Assembly: GCA_035429805.1 (NCBI GenBank)
Contig: DAOMFL010000025.1
Location: 1 to 45,567 of the forward strand
Length of the DNA: 45,567 nt
Origin: JALORV01 sp035429805
Lineage (GTDB): Bacteria > Pseudomonadota > Gammaproteobacteria > Burkholderiales > Burkholderiaceae_F
Direction of reading: 5' to 3'
Made by a program: the position numbers and the translations under genes
Shown: one piece after another, positions 1 to 7,958 of the stretch
Layout: each line of letters starts with the position of its first letter
Numbering within the stretch: position 1 is the stretch's first letter
Notes under the pieces: generated by a model
What the model saw: the letters and a program-made list of their open reading frames with translations, nothing else
The model's database searches: none
What the model was told of the DNA's origin: nothing

Positions 1-467
1 GGGTTCGACCGCGACGAAGCACTGACGCTCGGCAAGGCGGTCGCAGGGCTCACGGCGCAGTCGAAAGGCCAGCGGCTCGGAATCTTCACGCCCTCGCCCG
101 AGGCGGTACGTCGGCAACGCGCGGAGAAGGCGAAGAAGGCGGGGGTGATTCCGGTCGCGCTCTTGGGCCGTGCGGTGCCGGTGTTGCACACTGACGAGGG
201 CTTAAGGGCGGCTGGCAAGGACCAGAAGCCGGTAACACCGAGAGCGTCGAGAAGTACCTCACGTCGAAGTTTGGTGAGGCATTGCCGTCCGTGCGGCGAG
301 CGATGGAGATGCTCGCGAAGTCACGGCAGACTGAGGTGCTGGCAGACGAGGCGTTTCGGTTGTACGAAGCGTTTCGGCCCGGGGTTCCGGCGGGTGAGTC
401 CGGGTGGGGGGCAAAGGGGACGTTGAGTCTTGCCAAGATCGTCGCGCTGGCCGAGAAGGCGAAGTAA
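1..467 (+). pseudogene. Frameshifted, left-truncated gene of unknown function
   Basis: The first reading frame is open from base 1 (residues GFDRDEALTLGKAVAGL...) and continues to about base 240. The protein-like sequence then resumes in the frame whose codons start one base earlier (ESVEKYLTSKFGEAL..., then SVRRAMEMLAKS...) and runs to a stop at 465-467. Both halves have ordinary amino acid composition, and the second half keeps strongly biased third positions, so a single-base loss near 235-245 is the simplest explanation. Either the gene is decayed or there is a sequencing error. The N-terminus lies outside the window. I do not recognise a catalytic motif. Small proteins of this general look occur on plasmids and integrative elements, which fits the kfrA-like gene nearby, but that is inference. 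Confidence 0.5.
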
Positions 468-496
468 CCGCGATGGTCTTGCGCGTCGTGCAGGAC

Positions 497-1186
497 CTAG
501 TGGCCCGATTGCTTTGGCAAGCGGCCGCCGCTTGCGAGGCAGGCGTCGAGCGTCGGGTACTTAGTGAATTTCTTCGTCGCTGAATAGCCGGCTGTGCCTG
601 GCTCGTGGCAGATTCCGGATGAAGTTGCTTTCTTGATCGGGCCACCCGCGGTGCCGTGGCGCCAGTCCCAGGGGGGCGTCGGGTCGGGCTCGCTCCACAG
701 TCCTGCTTTGCGCGCCCGAGCTTCCTGCTCGGCGAACTCATAGCGCTGCCGATCTTCGGGGCTCTGTTCCTTTTCGTATTCCTTGTAGTGCCAGGCCAGT
801 CCAACGGTCAGCTGGGCGAGATTCACGTCGAGCGTCTTTGGGCAGGTGGTGATCCGGGCGTCGCAATGAAGCTCTGGTGGGGTCGCCCAGATCTTGCCGA
901 CGAGGCGGCCGTAGTGGTCCTGCTTGGCCCACTCGATCCGTACATCTTTGCCCATGACGGCTCCAGACAGGCTTTGCTTGGAACGCTGGCCGAACGGCTG
1001 ATCGTGTTCCGGTGCGTCGATTCCGGCGAGCCGGATCTTGTACTCAACCTTGTTGGCGTCCAGAACTTTGACGGTGTCGCCGTCCATGACGCCGACGACC
1101 CTTCCCTCGAGAGATTTCGTCGCTGGGGCCGCGGCGGCCAGGGTGGCCAGCGTCGTCAGCAAGAGAGCGATCAGGGCGCGGATCAT
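497..1186 (-). CDS. Secreted thermonuclease (SNase) family protein
   Basis: The 229-residue protein starts with a hydrophobic signal peptide (MIRALIALLLTTLATLAAAA) and is expected in the periplasm or outside the cell. An SNase-like OB fold follows, with GRVVGVMDGDTVKVLD, then IRLAGIDAPEHDQPFG and the YGRLVGKIW segment; the Asp of DGDT, the Arg of IRLAGIDAPE and the Asp of IDAPE are the calcium-binding and catalytic region of the family. WHYKEY and EARARKAGLW are typical of the C-terminal helix. A tail after residue ~180 carries cysteines (GICHEPGTAGY... LDACLASGG) and resembles extra domains seen on plasmid-borne nucleases. An upstream extension of the frame exists, but the ATG at 1186 directly precedes the signal peptide and is preferred. 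Confidence 0.88.
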   Translation of the reverse strand: MIRALIALLLTTLATLAAAAPATKSLEGRVVGVMDGDTVKVLDANKVEYKIRLAGIDAPEHDQPFGQRSKQSLSGAVMGKDVRIEWAKQDHYGRLVGKIWATPPELHCDARITTCPKTLDVNLAQLTVGLAWHYKEYEKEQSPEDRQRYEFAEQEARARKAGLWSEPDPTPPWDWRHGTAGGPIKKATSSGICHEPGTAGYSATKKFTKYPTLDACLASGGRLPKQSGH

Positions 1187-1348
1187 GGCGTCAGGGTAAG
1201 AGGCTACGGCTTGTCCTGTCGTGACGCGGGTGGCGGTTTGGCTCCGGAAACAGGTGGGGACGCGGCCTCGAGGGATGGATGGACCGCTCGACGGCGGAGC
1301 CGTCTTCCGACGGGGTTCTGCTGGGAAGGGCATCCGGTCGAGCTTGGT

Positions 1349-1576
1349 TCAGCAGCGCTTCTCAATGTCGCGGACGCTGAGGGTATCCACGGGACGGTGC
1401 AGCTCGGCTGCTGTCAGCGTGATGGCCTGCACGGCAGCGGGGAACTGCGCGAGCCTGTTGCGGATCAGGAAGAGTTCGCGCTCTTCGACGACCCGGGACC
1501 CGCGCGCACGTCGCACGTCGTTCTGGATGGCGGCCTGGCGCTTCAAGAGTCGCAATGCCTCGGCGATGGTTTCCAT
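1349..1576 (-). CDS. Small protein of unknown function, 75 aa
   Basis: I do not recognise this protein. It is kept as a gene because a strong ribosome binding site (AAGGAG, 7 bases before the ATG) sits in front of the start and the protein has a regular helical, charged pattern (METIAEALRLLKRQAAIQNDV, then VVEERELFLIRNRLAQFP) with no membrane segment or signal peptide. It lies on the same strand between the kfrA-like gene and the nuclease, so it may be co-transcribed with them. The repeated leucine/arginine spacing suggests a helical, perhaps oligomeric protein; no function is proposed. Confidence 0.6.
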   Translation of the reverse strand: METIAEALRLLKRQAAIQNDVRRARGSRVVEERELFLIRNRLAQFPAAVQAITLTAAELHRPVDTLSVRDIEKRC

Positions 1577-1625
1577 GATGGTCTCCTTCTGATGCCGTTC
1601 GCCTGTGTCTGGGAGCTGCCGGGCG

Positions 1626-2327
1626 CTACCGGCGCCCGCTCTTCCTGATGGTGACCTTGCGCTTGGGCGCCCCCCGGACGCGAGCCGGCTTTCTGGCGGA
1701 TTTGCGCAATTTCGCGTTGTGCATCGCCGGCGCGGTGCTGCGCCGCCGGCCAGCAGAGGCGAGCGCCTTCTGCAGATCGCCCTGAATTTCCGCGAGACGG
1801 CGATCGGCCGCGGCTCGCGATGCCTGCTCCTTACGTAGCATCGTCACCAGCGACTGCAGCTCGAGCTCGAGCTGAGCGATCCGGCGGTCTCGGTCCTGAA
1901 GCCGGCTCGTGAGTTCGCTCTCGCGGATCGACAGGATGTGGGATCGGACCTCCAGGTCCTGGCGGTCCTTTGCCAGCGACGCCTTTCCCGAGCCCTGTTC
2001 CGCAGCGGCTCGCCGGCGTGCTTCATCGAGGGTCTGCATCCACAGGCCCTCCGCCGCTAGGAGTACCGGCTCCGGGAGTCGGTGCAGCGCTGCGGGGCCG
2101 GCGTCGAGCCGGCCGGCGAGACGCTTCCACCAGGCATCGAGAAGCGGGTTGATGGTGTTTGGTGAGCCGCGGCCGAGTCGTGCGCGGATCCGCTCGATGG
2201 TAGGGCGATCACCTTCACGCAGCAGGGCGTCGGCAGTGCGATCGACATCCAAGGAGGTAATGCCACGGGTGACGGGCGCTTGCCGCGGCGGGCGCATCGA
2301 TCGCGGGAGGCGTGGGGCGCGAGCCAT
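1626..2327 (-). CDS. KfrA-like DNA-binding protein
   Basis: This 233-residue protein has the KfrA layout: an N-terminal DNA-binding region (residues ~20-65, VDRTADALLREGDRPTIERI, then RLGRGSPNTINPLLDAWWKR) followed by a long alpha-helical, coiled-coil stretch rich in Arg/Glu/Gln (residues ~100-200) and a very basic tail. KfrA proteins of IncP-type plasmids bind their own promoter and contribute to plasmid maintenance. The related PF11740 domain also occurs in chromosomal and integrative-element proteins. The ATG at 2327 is chosen because the longer frame would run through an operator-like palindrome (2338-2359). Its presence is the main hint that the left end is plasmid- or element-derived. 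Confidence 0.75.
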   Translation of the reverse strand: MARAPRLPRSMRPPRQAPVTRGITSLDVDRTADALLREGDRPTIERIRARLGRGSPNTINPLLDAWWKRLAGRLDAGPAALHRLPEPVLLAAEGLWMQTLDEARRRAAAEQGSGKASLAKDRQDLEVRSHILSIRESELTSRLQDRDRRIAQLELELQSLVTMLRKEQASRAAADRRLAEIQGDLQKALASAGRRRSTAPAMHNAKLRKSARKPARVRGAPKRKVTIRKSGRR

Positions 2328-2337
2328 GTAGCCAAAT

Positions 2338-2359
2338 ATACACGCAACATATGCTGTAT
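2338..2359 (-). promoter_or_regulatory. Putative operator upstream of the kfrA-like gene
   Basis: An imperfect palindrome, ATACA-N12-TGTAT, lies 10 bases upstream of the kfrA-like start codon in a locally AT-rich patch within GC-rich DNA. KfrA proteins are known autorepressors that bind repeats in their own promoter region, so this is a plausible autoregulatory site. The assignment rests on symmetry and position only. Confidence 0.4.
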
Positions 2360-2566
2360 TAAACACTACACATAGAGTTCAGGAGGGTGGGGACGCCAGT
2401 CCTGCCGGCTTCGACGGCCGGGGCCGGATTGCGCCGGGGGGTATCAAGGCGGAGTGAGAGGGTTGGAGACGCAGCTAAGCTGCTCGCGCGATCGAGGATC
2501 GCGCAGCCGATTCAGATTGGTTTAGCGGTGACGACCCGGAAATCCGTCAGTCGGCTCGGGTCCGTG

Positions 2567-3043
2567 CTATTCGACCGCCGCTGCCGACGCAATGCGACGA
2601 TTGACGTACTGCTCATAGTCCGGGACCAGGCGATCGTACTCGCCGTCCATGAGCGGTGAGGAGATCATGAAATCCGCGGTCGCCCGGTTGCAGGCGGTGG
2701 GGATGTTCCAGACGACGGCCATTCGCAGCAACGCCTTGACGTCCGGATCGTGTGGCTGCGGTTCGAGCGGGTCCCAGAAAAAGATCAGGAAATCGATATC
2801 CCTGCTGACGATTCGGGCGCCAATCTGCATGTCGCCGCCCAAGGGTCCGCTCTGAAGCTTATGGATCGAGAAACCGAGATGCCGCTCCAGAATCCCTCCG
2901 GTCGTACCGGTGGCGTACACGACATGGTGGGCCAGGAGATCACGGTTGAAGGTGGCCCACTCGAGCAGGTCGCGCTTCATGTTGTCGTGCGCGACCAGGG
3001 CGATCTTCTTGTCGCGGACCATCGAGATCTTCATGGCATTCAT
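2567..3043 (-). CDS. mgsA: Methylglyoxal synthase
   Basis: MgsA converts dihydroxyacetone phosphate to methylglyoxal and phosphate, a cytoplasmic bypass of lower glycolysis used when phosphate is limiting. The 158-residue length matches the family. Diagnostic motifs are present: IALVAHDNMK near the N-terminus, the phosphate-binding and catalytic GPLGGDMQIG (the Asp corresponds to the catalytic Asp71 of E. coli), FFWDPLEPQPHDPDVKALLR, and IPTACNRATADF. An AGGAGA site 6 bases upstream supports the ATG at 3043. A glyoxalase-superfamily (VOC) gene lies across the inserted mercury element at 8.03 kb and could once have been nearer, although its substrate is unknown. Confidence 0.96.
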   Translation of the reverse strand: MNAMKISMVRDKKIALVAHDNMKRDLLEWATFNRDLLAHHVVYATGTTGGILERHLGFSIHKLQSGPLGGDMQIGARIVSRDIDFLIFFWDPLEPQPHDPDVKALLRMAVVWNIPTACNRATADFMISSPLMDGEYDRLVPDYEQYVNRRIASAAAVE

Positions 3044-3499
3044 TCAAGTCTCCTGTGGCCGACCAGGGCCCCGCGTGAACGCGCGCATTCGGCCGCGCAA
3101 GAGAAGGCAGGCTACATCGTCGCTCGCATGTGGCTGGCCGCGGCGTGCAACGAGGCGAACATCAGGACGGCGCCGGCAGCCAAGCTGATCGCGACGGCCA
3201 AAACAAATGCGTGATTGGATCGGATGGGGTGCTCTCCAGTGATTGGGGGCGCCGGAATGGGTCCGGCTGAGCTGGGGAGCCTACTCGCGAATTGTTGCAG
3301 TGCAGCGAAATCGCGATATCGGTGCTGATATTACATAAGAATGATTATGCGTATCCAAGCAAGATCATAGTAGATGGCGTCTTCTTCTCTTCATTTCGCT
3401 ACTGTTCGCACCACAGGCCAGGCTATCTTGCCACGAAATGGGACCAACGGTCGACGCCCGACTGTTGGTCCCATCCGTGTGACTTGCTGTTGGGACGTC
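3044..3499. other. Gene-poor interval between mgsA and the mercury element
   Basis: No convincing coding sequence is present. Part of the interval (about 3290-3420) is clearly richer in A+T than the surroundings. It contains a long hairpin (3438-3474, listed separately) and ends at the target-site duplication of the inserted element. A 114-residue open frame here has no family resemblance and would run through the hairpin and the element boundary. Confidence 0.6.
3438..3474. repeat. Long near-perfect inverted repeat (hairpin)
   Basis: The arms 3438-3453 (ATGGGACCAACGGTCG) and 3459-3474 (CGACTGTTGGTCCCAT) pair over 16 positions with one mismatch and leave a 5-base loop. Beyond an internal bulge a further CACG/CGTG pairing (3432-3435 with 3476-3479) extends the stem. 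There is no T-run on either side, so it is not a classical rho-independent terminator. It lies 26 bases left of the mercury element's target duplication. Function unknown. Confidence 0.75.
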
Positions 3500-3507
3500 T
3501 AAATTAC
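3500..3507. repeat. Target-site duplication, left copy
   Basis: TAAATTAC directly abuts the GGGTATCC end of the element. The identical octamer is found at 7965-7972, immediately outside the other end. ISL3-family elements typically generate 8-bp AT-rich duplications. Confidence 0.93.
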
Positions 3508-3531
3508 GGGTATCCGGATTTTTGTGTTGGG
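3508..3531 (+). repeat. Terminal inverted repeat, left end
   Basis: The sequence begins GGGTATCCGGATTTTTGTGT and pairs with the complement of 7941-7964 (19 of 24 identical, with the outer 11 perfect). The GGGTATNCGGATTT type of start is characteristic of a subgroup of ISL3 elements. Confidence 0.9.
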
Positions 3532-3639
3532 CCGACGGTATGGTTGGGCAAGATGTCGATAGTGCCGATGTTGGATTCGGCTCGGTCGCGGTTCCAACCA
3601 AGAAGTGGCTTATCGGTGTATCGACGCCTGATGTAGATT

Positions 3640-4047
3640 TCAGTTCTCGTGCAACGCGTCAATCAGCGGGCAGGAGACACGGCCTTGTTGCGCTTGGCAT
3701 TGGCACACCAGCGTTGACAGAACTGTTTCCATTCGTGCCAGGTCGGCCAACTTGGATCGGACATCGGCAAGCCGCAGCGCGGCCAGCTCAGCAGCTTCGC
3801 CGCAATGGGTGCCGTCCTCCAGCTTGAGGAGTTGCCCGACCTCATCCAGGCTGAAGCCAAGGCGCTGCGCTGCCTTCACAAACTTCACCCGCGCCACGTC
3901 TGCGCTGCCATAGCGACGAATGCGGCCGTAGGATCGTTCTGGCGTCAGCAGAAGTCCCTTGTGCTGGTAGAACCGGATTGTCTCCACGTTGACGCCCGCG
4001 GCCTTCCCAAAGGCGCCGATGGTCAGGGTTTCCGATGCAGCATCCAT
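3640..4047 (-). CDS. merR: Mercuric resistance regulator MerR
   Basis: MerR is the Hg(II)-sensing activator/repressor of the mer operon. The 135-residue protein has the winged-helix N-terminus (LTIGAFGKAAGVNVETIRFY, then IRRYGSADVARVKFVKAAQR), a dimerisation helix, and all three Hg(II) ligands at their canonical places: Cys82 (DGTHC), Cys117 (LVCQC) and Cys126 (VSCPLI). It is very close to the Tn501/Tn21 type. It is divergent from merT, and the shared operator (4053-4083) lies just upstream of its start, the standard mer arrangement. It is the outermost passenger gene, about 130 bases inside the left terminal repeat. Confidence 0.97.
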   Translation of the reverse strand: MDAASETLTIGAFGKAAGVNVETIRFYQHKGLLLTPERSYGRIRRYGSADVARVKFVKAAQRLGFSLDEVGQLLKLEDGTHCGEAAELAALRLADVRSKLADLARMETVLSTLVCQCQAQQGRVSCPLIDALHEN

Positions 4048-4052
4048 GTCGC

Positions 4053-4083
4053 TTGACTCCGTAGTTGACTACGGAAGTAATGT
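4053..4083 (+). promoter_or_regulatory. mer promoter-operator (PmerT, MerR-type 19-bp spacer)
   Basis: A -35 box TTGACT (4053-4058) and a -10 box TAATGT (4078-4083) are separated by 19 bases, the over-long spacer that MerR corrects by DNA distortion. The spacer holds a perfect dyad, TCCGTAG-TTGA-CTACGGA (4058-4075), the MerR binding site. The promoter reads towards merT and lies between the divergent merR and merT genes. Confidence 0.95.
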
Positions 4084-4112
4084 TACGCCAGTCCGCAAAG
4101 AAGGAGTGCAAC

Positions 4113-4463
4113 ATGGCAGAACCTAGAAGTGGTCGCGGCGCCTTGGTCGCAGGCGGCCTGGCGGCCCTCCTGGCCTCGACCTGCTGCCTCGGCCCGCTGG
4201 TCCTGATTACGCTGGGCGTTTCTGGCGCTTGGATTGGCAACCTTACGGCGCTAGAGCCGTATCGCCCGATCTTCATCGGCGCGGCGCTCGTTGCCTTGTT
4301 TTTCGCCTGGCGTCGCATCTTCCGTTCCGCGCAAGCCTGTCTGCCCGGCGAGGTATGCGCCGTGCCGCGGACTCAGAGCATCTACAAGGCCCTGTTCTGG
4401 GTCGTCGCCGCCCTTGTAGCCGTGGCGCTGGCGTTCCCCTATATCGTTCCGCTGTTCTACTAA
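4113..4463 (+). CDS. merT: Mercuric ion transporter MerT
   Basis: MerT is the inner-membrane importer that passes Hg(II) from MerP to cytosolic MerA. The 116-residue protein has three hydrophobic segments, the Cys24-Cys25 pair in the first one (STCCLGP) and the cytoplasmic-loop cysteines Cys76 and Cys82 (QACLPGEVCAVP). The ATG at 4113 is preceded by AAGGAG. A longer in-frame ATG at 4065 would lie inside the promoter-operator and is rejected. merP follows after 13 bases. Confidence 0.96.
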   Translation: MAEPRSGRGALVAGGLAALLASTCCLGPLVLITLGVSGAWIGNLTALEPYRPIFIGAALVALFFAWRRIFRSAQACLPGEVCAVPRTQSIYKALFWVVAALVAVALAFPYIVPLFY

Positions 4464-4476
4464 CCGGAGAAGACTC

Positions 4477-4755
4477 ATGAAGAAACTCATCGCTCTGTCG
4501 GCCCTGACCCTTATCTTCGCTGCGCCGGCATGGGCTGCGACAAAGACCGTGACGTTGTCGGTTCCCGGCATGACTTGCGTCACGTGCCCGATCACGGTGA
4601 AAAAAGCCCTAACCCAACTGCCCGGCGTGCAGCATGCGGACGTGACCTTTGAGAAGCGCGAGGCCGTCGTCACCTTCGACGACGCCAAGACGACTGTCGC
4701 GACCCTGACCGAGGCCACGAAGAACGCCGGCTATCCGTCGACCGTCAAGCCGTAA
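4477..4755 (+). CDS. merP: Periplasmic mercuric ion-binding protein MerP
   Basis: This 92-residue protein has a cleavable signal peptide (MKKLIALSALTLIFAAPAWA) and one heavy-metal-associated fold with the ligand pair in GMTCVTC (Cys34, Cys37). MerP captures Hg(II) in the periplasm and hands it to MerT. It lies between merT and merA with short gaps, clearly in one transcript. A paralogue without a merA partner is present at 21.9 kb in this window. Confidence 0.96.
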   Translation: MKKLIALSALTLIFAAPAWAATKTVTLSVPGMTCVTCPITVKKALTQLPGVQHADVTFEKREAVVTFDDAKTTVATLTEATKNAGYPSTVKP

Positions 4756-4768
4756 GGAAGACGACCAC

Positions 4769-6424
4769 ATGGCTGAGACGATCGCCCTGTCGATCGCAGG
4801 GATGACCTGCGCGTCGTGTGCCCAGCACATCAAGACTGCACTTGAGAGCCTGCCGGGAGTCCGCATGGCGAGTGTGTCGCACCCGGGCGCGCGGGCCGAC
4901 ATCGAGGCGGACTCAGACGCGCGTGGCGCGATACTCGCGGCCCACGTCACTGCGCTCGGATACCCGGCCCAGGTCATTGAGCCGGCTGACGCCAGCAGGA
5001 ATATCGACCAACGCGACGGTGGCAAGCAAGCATTGCACGTCGCGATCATCGGCAGCGGTGGCGCTGCGATGGCCGCGGCGTTGAAGGCGGTCGAACAAGG
5101 GGCGCGGGTGACGTTGATCGAACGCGACACCCTCGGCGGAACCTGCGTCAATGTCGGCTGCGTGCCCTCCAAGATCATGATCAGAGCCGCACATATCGCG
5201 CACGTGCGTCGGGAAAGCCCGTTCGATGCCGGAGTGCCGCCAACGCCCCCAGTGATCTTGCGCCATCAACTGCTGGCCCAGCAGCAAGCACGCGTCGATG
5301 AACTGCGTCATGCCAAATACGAGAGCATCCTGGAGAGTAATCCAGCGATCACCGTGCTGCGTGGAACCGCCATGTTTCAGGGCGAGCAACAGCTGACGGT
5401 GACTTTGAGCCAGGGAGGTGATCGCTCGGTGACATTCGATCGCTGCCTCATCGCTAGCGGCGCGAGCGCCGCGGTGCCCCCGATTCCGGGACTACAGGGT
5501 ACGCCTTACTGGACATCGACCGAGGCGCTGGCGAGCGATGCCATTCCTGAGCGCCTAGCCGTCATAGGGTCGTCGGTCGTAGCAGTCGAACTGGCACAAG
5601 CTTTCGCCCGACTCGGCAGCCGCGTCACGGTCCTGGCCCGCAATACCCTGTTCTTCCGCGAAGACCCGGCCATCGGCGAAGCACTCACGGCGGCTTTCCG
5701 CGCCGAAGGCATCGAGGTGCTGGAACATGCCCAGACCAGCCAGGTGGCCCATGCGCACGGCGAATTCGTCTTGACGACTTCGCAGGGCGAGCTGCGATCC
5801 GACCGGCTACTGGTGGCGACCGGCCGCTCGCCAAACACTCGCGGCCTTAACCTAGAAGCGGCAGGCGTGGCATTGAACGCCCAAGGCGCCATCGTAATCG
5901 ACAGCGGAATGCGGACAAACGCTCCAAACATCTTTGCGGCGGGCGATTGCACAGACAAACCGCAATTCGTCTACGTCGCGGCGGCAGCGGGCACTCGCGC
6001 AGCGGTCAACATGACCGGCGGTGATGCATCGCTGGATCTGACCACCATGCCAGCGGTGGTGTTTACCGATCCGCAGGTCGCTACCGTTGGGCTGTCCGAA
6101 GCCGAGGCCCGCCTACGAGGCATTGAAACCGACAGTCGGACGCTGACGCTGGACAATGTGCCCCGGGCGCTCGTCAACTTCGAAACGCGCGGCTTCATCA
6201 AGCTGGTCATCGAGCAGGGCTCTCGCCGTCTGATCGGCGTGCAGGCGGTGGCCTCGGAAGCAGGCGAGCTGATCCAGACCGCTGCGATGGCGATGCGTGC
6301 CGAAATGACCGCCGAAGATATGGCCGAACAATTGTTCCCGTATCTGACGATGGTCGAAGGCCTCAAACTCGCCGCGCAAACCTTCAGAAAGGACGTGAAA
6401 CAGTTGTCTTGCTGCGCCGGATAG
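4769..6424 (+). CDS. merA: Mercuric reductase MerA
   Basis: MerA is a cytosolic NADPH-dependent flavoenzyme that reduces Hg(II) to volatile Hg(0). The 551-residue protein has an N-terminal metal-binding domain (GMTCASC, Cys14/Cys17), an FAD-binding Rossmann segment (AIIGSGGAAMAAALKA), the redox-active disulfide in GGTCVNVGCVPSK (Cys126, Cys131), the NAD(P) fold (LAVIGSSVVAVELAQAFARL), the second FAD motif (IFAAGDCTDKP), and the C-terminal vicinal cysteines (Cys548-Cys549, SCCAG) that deliver Hg(II) to the active site. All catalytic cysteines are intact. It is the last mer gene; merD, merC and merE are absent, and the transposase converges on it. Confidence 0.97.
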   Translation: MAETIALSIAGMTCASCAQHIKTALESLPGVRMASVSHPGARADIEADSDARGAILAAHVTALGYPAQVIEPADASRNIDQRDGGKQALHVAIIGSGGAAMAAALKAVEQGARVTLIERDTLGGTCVNVGCVPSKIMIRAAHIAHVRRESPFDAGVPPTPPVILRHQLLAQQQARVDELRHAKYESILESNPAITVLRGTAMFQGEQQLTVTLSQGGDRSVTFDRCLIASGASAAVPPIPGLQGTPYWTSTEALASDAIPERLAVIGSSVVAVELAQAFARLGSRVTVLARNTLFFREDPAIGEALTAAFRAEGIEVLEHAQTSQVAHAHGEFVLTTSQGELRSDRLLVATGRSPNTRGLNLEAAGVALNAQGAIVIDSGMRTNAPNIFAAGDCTDKPQFVYVAAAAGTRAAVNMTGGDASLDLTTMPAVVFTDPQVATVGLSEAEARLRGIETDSRTLTLDNVPRALVNFETRGFIKLVIEQGSRRLIGVQAVASEAGELIQTAAMAMRAEMTAEDMAEQLFPYLTMVEGLKLAAQTFRKDVKQLSCCAG

Positions 6425-6486
6425 CCGCTTGCGGTGTTTCGCCGCGATGATCCTGTCGCCTCCGAGTCGCGCCAGGAGCTCTCCTG

Positions 6487-7824
6487 CTACTCGAAATGAC
6501 CTTCCTCCAGCAGCTTGCATAGCGTGGGGATGTAAGGACCATACTCGACCACCTGCTGCACCTTCTTCTTCCGGACGGACGGACCAGCGCGTGAGTAAGT
6601 GAACTCGGCGAGGTTCGGGTTGAAGTCGTCGACCAGGACCGTCTCCACCACGGCACCATCCTCGCGAGCCTTCTTGTCGTAAAGCATCCGCGCTCGGATC
6701 ACCTCGAAGCTGTAGCCCCTGCCCATGCGATTCATGTCCTTCGCCAGTCGGTTGACAGACTCAGTATAGGCATTGGTGATGGGCTGCTCAAAGTAGGCGA
6801 ATATTTCGTCGTGCCAGTTGCGGACCGCTGTGGTCAGGTCCTTAAAGACAGGCGCCAGTTCCGGCGCGATGTTGCCCAGCCAGCGCTCGCAGGCCGCTTC
6901 CGCACCCGCTCGGCTTTTCTGGTCCCAGATCGACAGGAAGCCCTCCTTGAGCGCATGCGCCTCGCCTAGAAGCGGGAACTGCTCGAACCAGGCCAGCATG
7001 CGCGCCATGGCCGCCGCGTCCAGGTCGTGCTGCCGCTTGAGCAGCATGAAGCGCTCATCCTTGAGCTTGAGCCGCTGGCGGGCCGAGAGATCCTTCCGCA
7101 GACGCTTCCGCAGCTTCTCTACCGCCTCATTGGCCATGCGCTGGATATGGAACCGGTCCACCACGATCCGTGCCTGCGGCAGCGTGGCTTTCACTACTTG
7201 CCGGTACACGTGATACATGTCCATTGCTACCAACTCGACGTTGTCCTTGTCGCGGAGCTGACGGAAATACGGCAGCAGATCCGCCTTGGCGCGGCTTGGA
7301 CGCACATCAAACACCGTTTTCCGCTCGATGTTGGTGATCATCGCGCGGTAGCTACCGATGATCTTGATCTCATCGATACCGAGCACCCGCGGCGTCAGAA
7401 ACCGGACGCTGGTCCCTAGTTCGGCCACGAAGTCGTCAAAAATGTGCCGAATGGTCTTTTCGTCCAGAGCCACTTGCCTGGCCATGGCAGCAAACGTTTC
7501 GCGGAAGCAGTGGGTTCGGACGTAGTTGACCAAGCGCCCGGTGGCCTGACGCTTGCCGTCGATGTCGGCAATAGGCTCGAACTGCGTCTTGCCACAGGCA
7601 ATGCAGCGGTAACGCCGTCGCTGGATCACGATGCGCACGGGCTTGCCGTGCGACGGCGTGTCCTGGAAAGACTGCTCCTGCGAGCCGTGACCGTGCAGCC
7701 GGCCAACCTCACACAACTGGCAAGTGAGCCAGTCGGAACGTCCGGCGGCCTCGACAACGTAAAACTCGTCGTCACTTCGGACAGCAAGCGTTTTAAGGCT
7801 AGGCAACTGCAGAAAATCGGTCAC
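6487..7824 (-). CDS. tnpA: ISL3-family transposase
   Basis: This full-length 445-residue DDE transposase has an N-terminal zinc ribbon (Cys35, Cys38, Cys74, Cys77), a helix-turn-helix region, and the catalytic acidic residues in the ISL3 contexts LGIDEIKI (Asp151), VAMDMYHVYR (Asp202) and NAYTESVNRL (Glu355). GTG at 7824 is the apparent start. The gene is intact, converges on merA, and lies inside the right terminal repeat with about 115 bases of subterminal DNA containing three repeats. It presumably mobilises the whole 3508-7964 unit. Confidence 0.95.
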   Translation of the reverse strand: MTDFLQLPSLKTLAVRSDDEFYVVEAAGRSDWLTCQLCEVGRLHGHGSQEQSFQDTPSHGKPVRIVIQRRRYRCIACGKTQFEPIADIDGKRQATGRLVNYVRTHCFRETFAAMARQVALDEKTIRHIFDDFVAELGTSVRFLTPRVLGIDEIKIIGSYRAMITNIERKTVFDVRPSRAKADLLPYFRQLRDKDNVELVAMDMYHVYRQVVKATLPQARIVVDRFHIQRMANEAVEKLRKRLRKDLSARQRLKLKDERFMLLKRQHDLDAAAMARMLAWFEQFPLLGEAHALKEGFLSIWDQKSRAGAEAACERWLGNIAPELAPVFKDLTTAVRNWHDEIFAYFEQPITNAYTESVNRLAKDMNRMGRGYSFEVIRARMLYDKKAREDGAVVETVLVDDFNPNLAEFTYSRAGPSVRKKKVQQVVEYGPYIPTLCKLLEEGHFE

Positions 7825-7840
7825 TCAGCACCCGGGCAAG

Positions 7841-7958
7841 CCCACAGTGGAATCCGGCTTTTACGATAACACACCCGGCCGACATTCCAACACTAAAATC
7901 CGGTTCTTGAAGTATGTGTTACGCCCCTCCAAAACCCCAATCCCACACCAGATTCCGG
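7841..7958. repeat. Three 17-bp subterminal repeats at the transposase end
   Basis: The copies are CCCACAGTGGAATCCGG (7841-7857), CCAACACTAAAATCCGG (7887-7903) and CCCACACCAGATTCCGG (7942-7958). The last forms the core of the terminal inverted repeat, and the inverse of the same consensus forms the left end (3514-3530). Repeated sites of this sort are likely transposase-binding sites, or may influence tnpA transcription, since they lie just upstream of its start. Confidence 0.7.

Noticed and set aside
3438..3474. Integron attC site or rho-independent terminator
   Set aside because: The arms do not carry the RYYYAAC/GTTRRRY core sites in the right form, and there is no T-run on either strand.
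3292..3636. 114-residue open frame across the hairpin and the left end of the mercury element
   Set aside because: It crosses the target duplication and terminal repeat, has no ribosome site and resembles no family.
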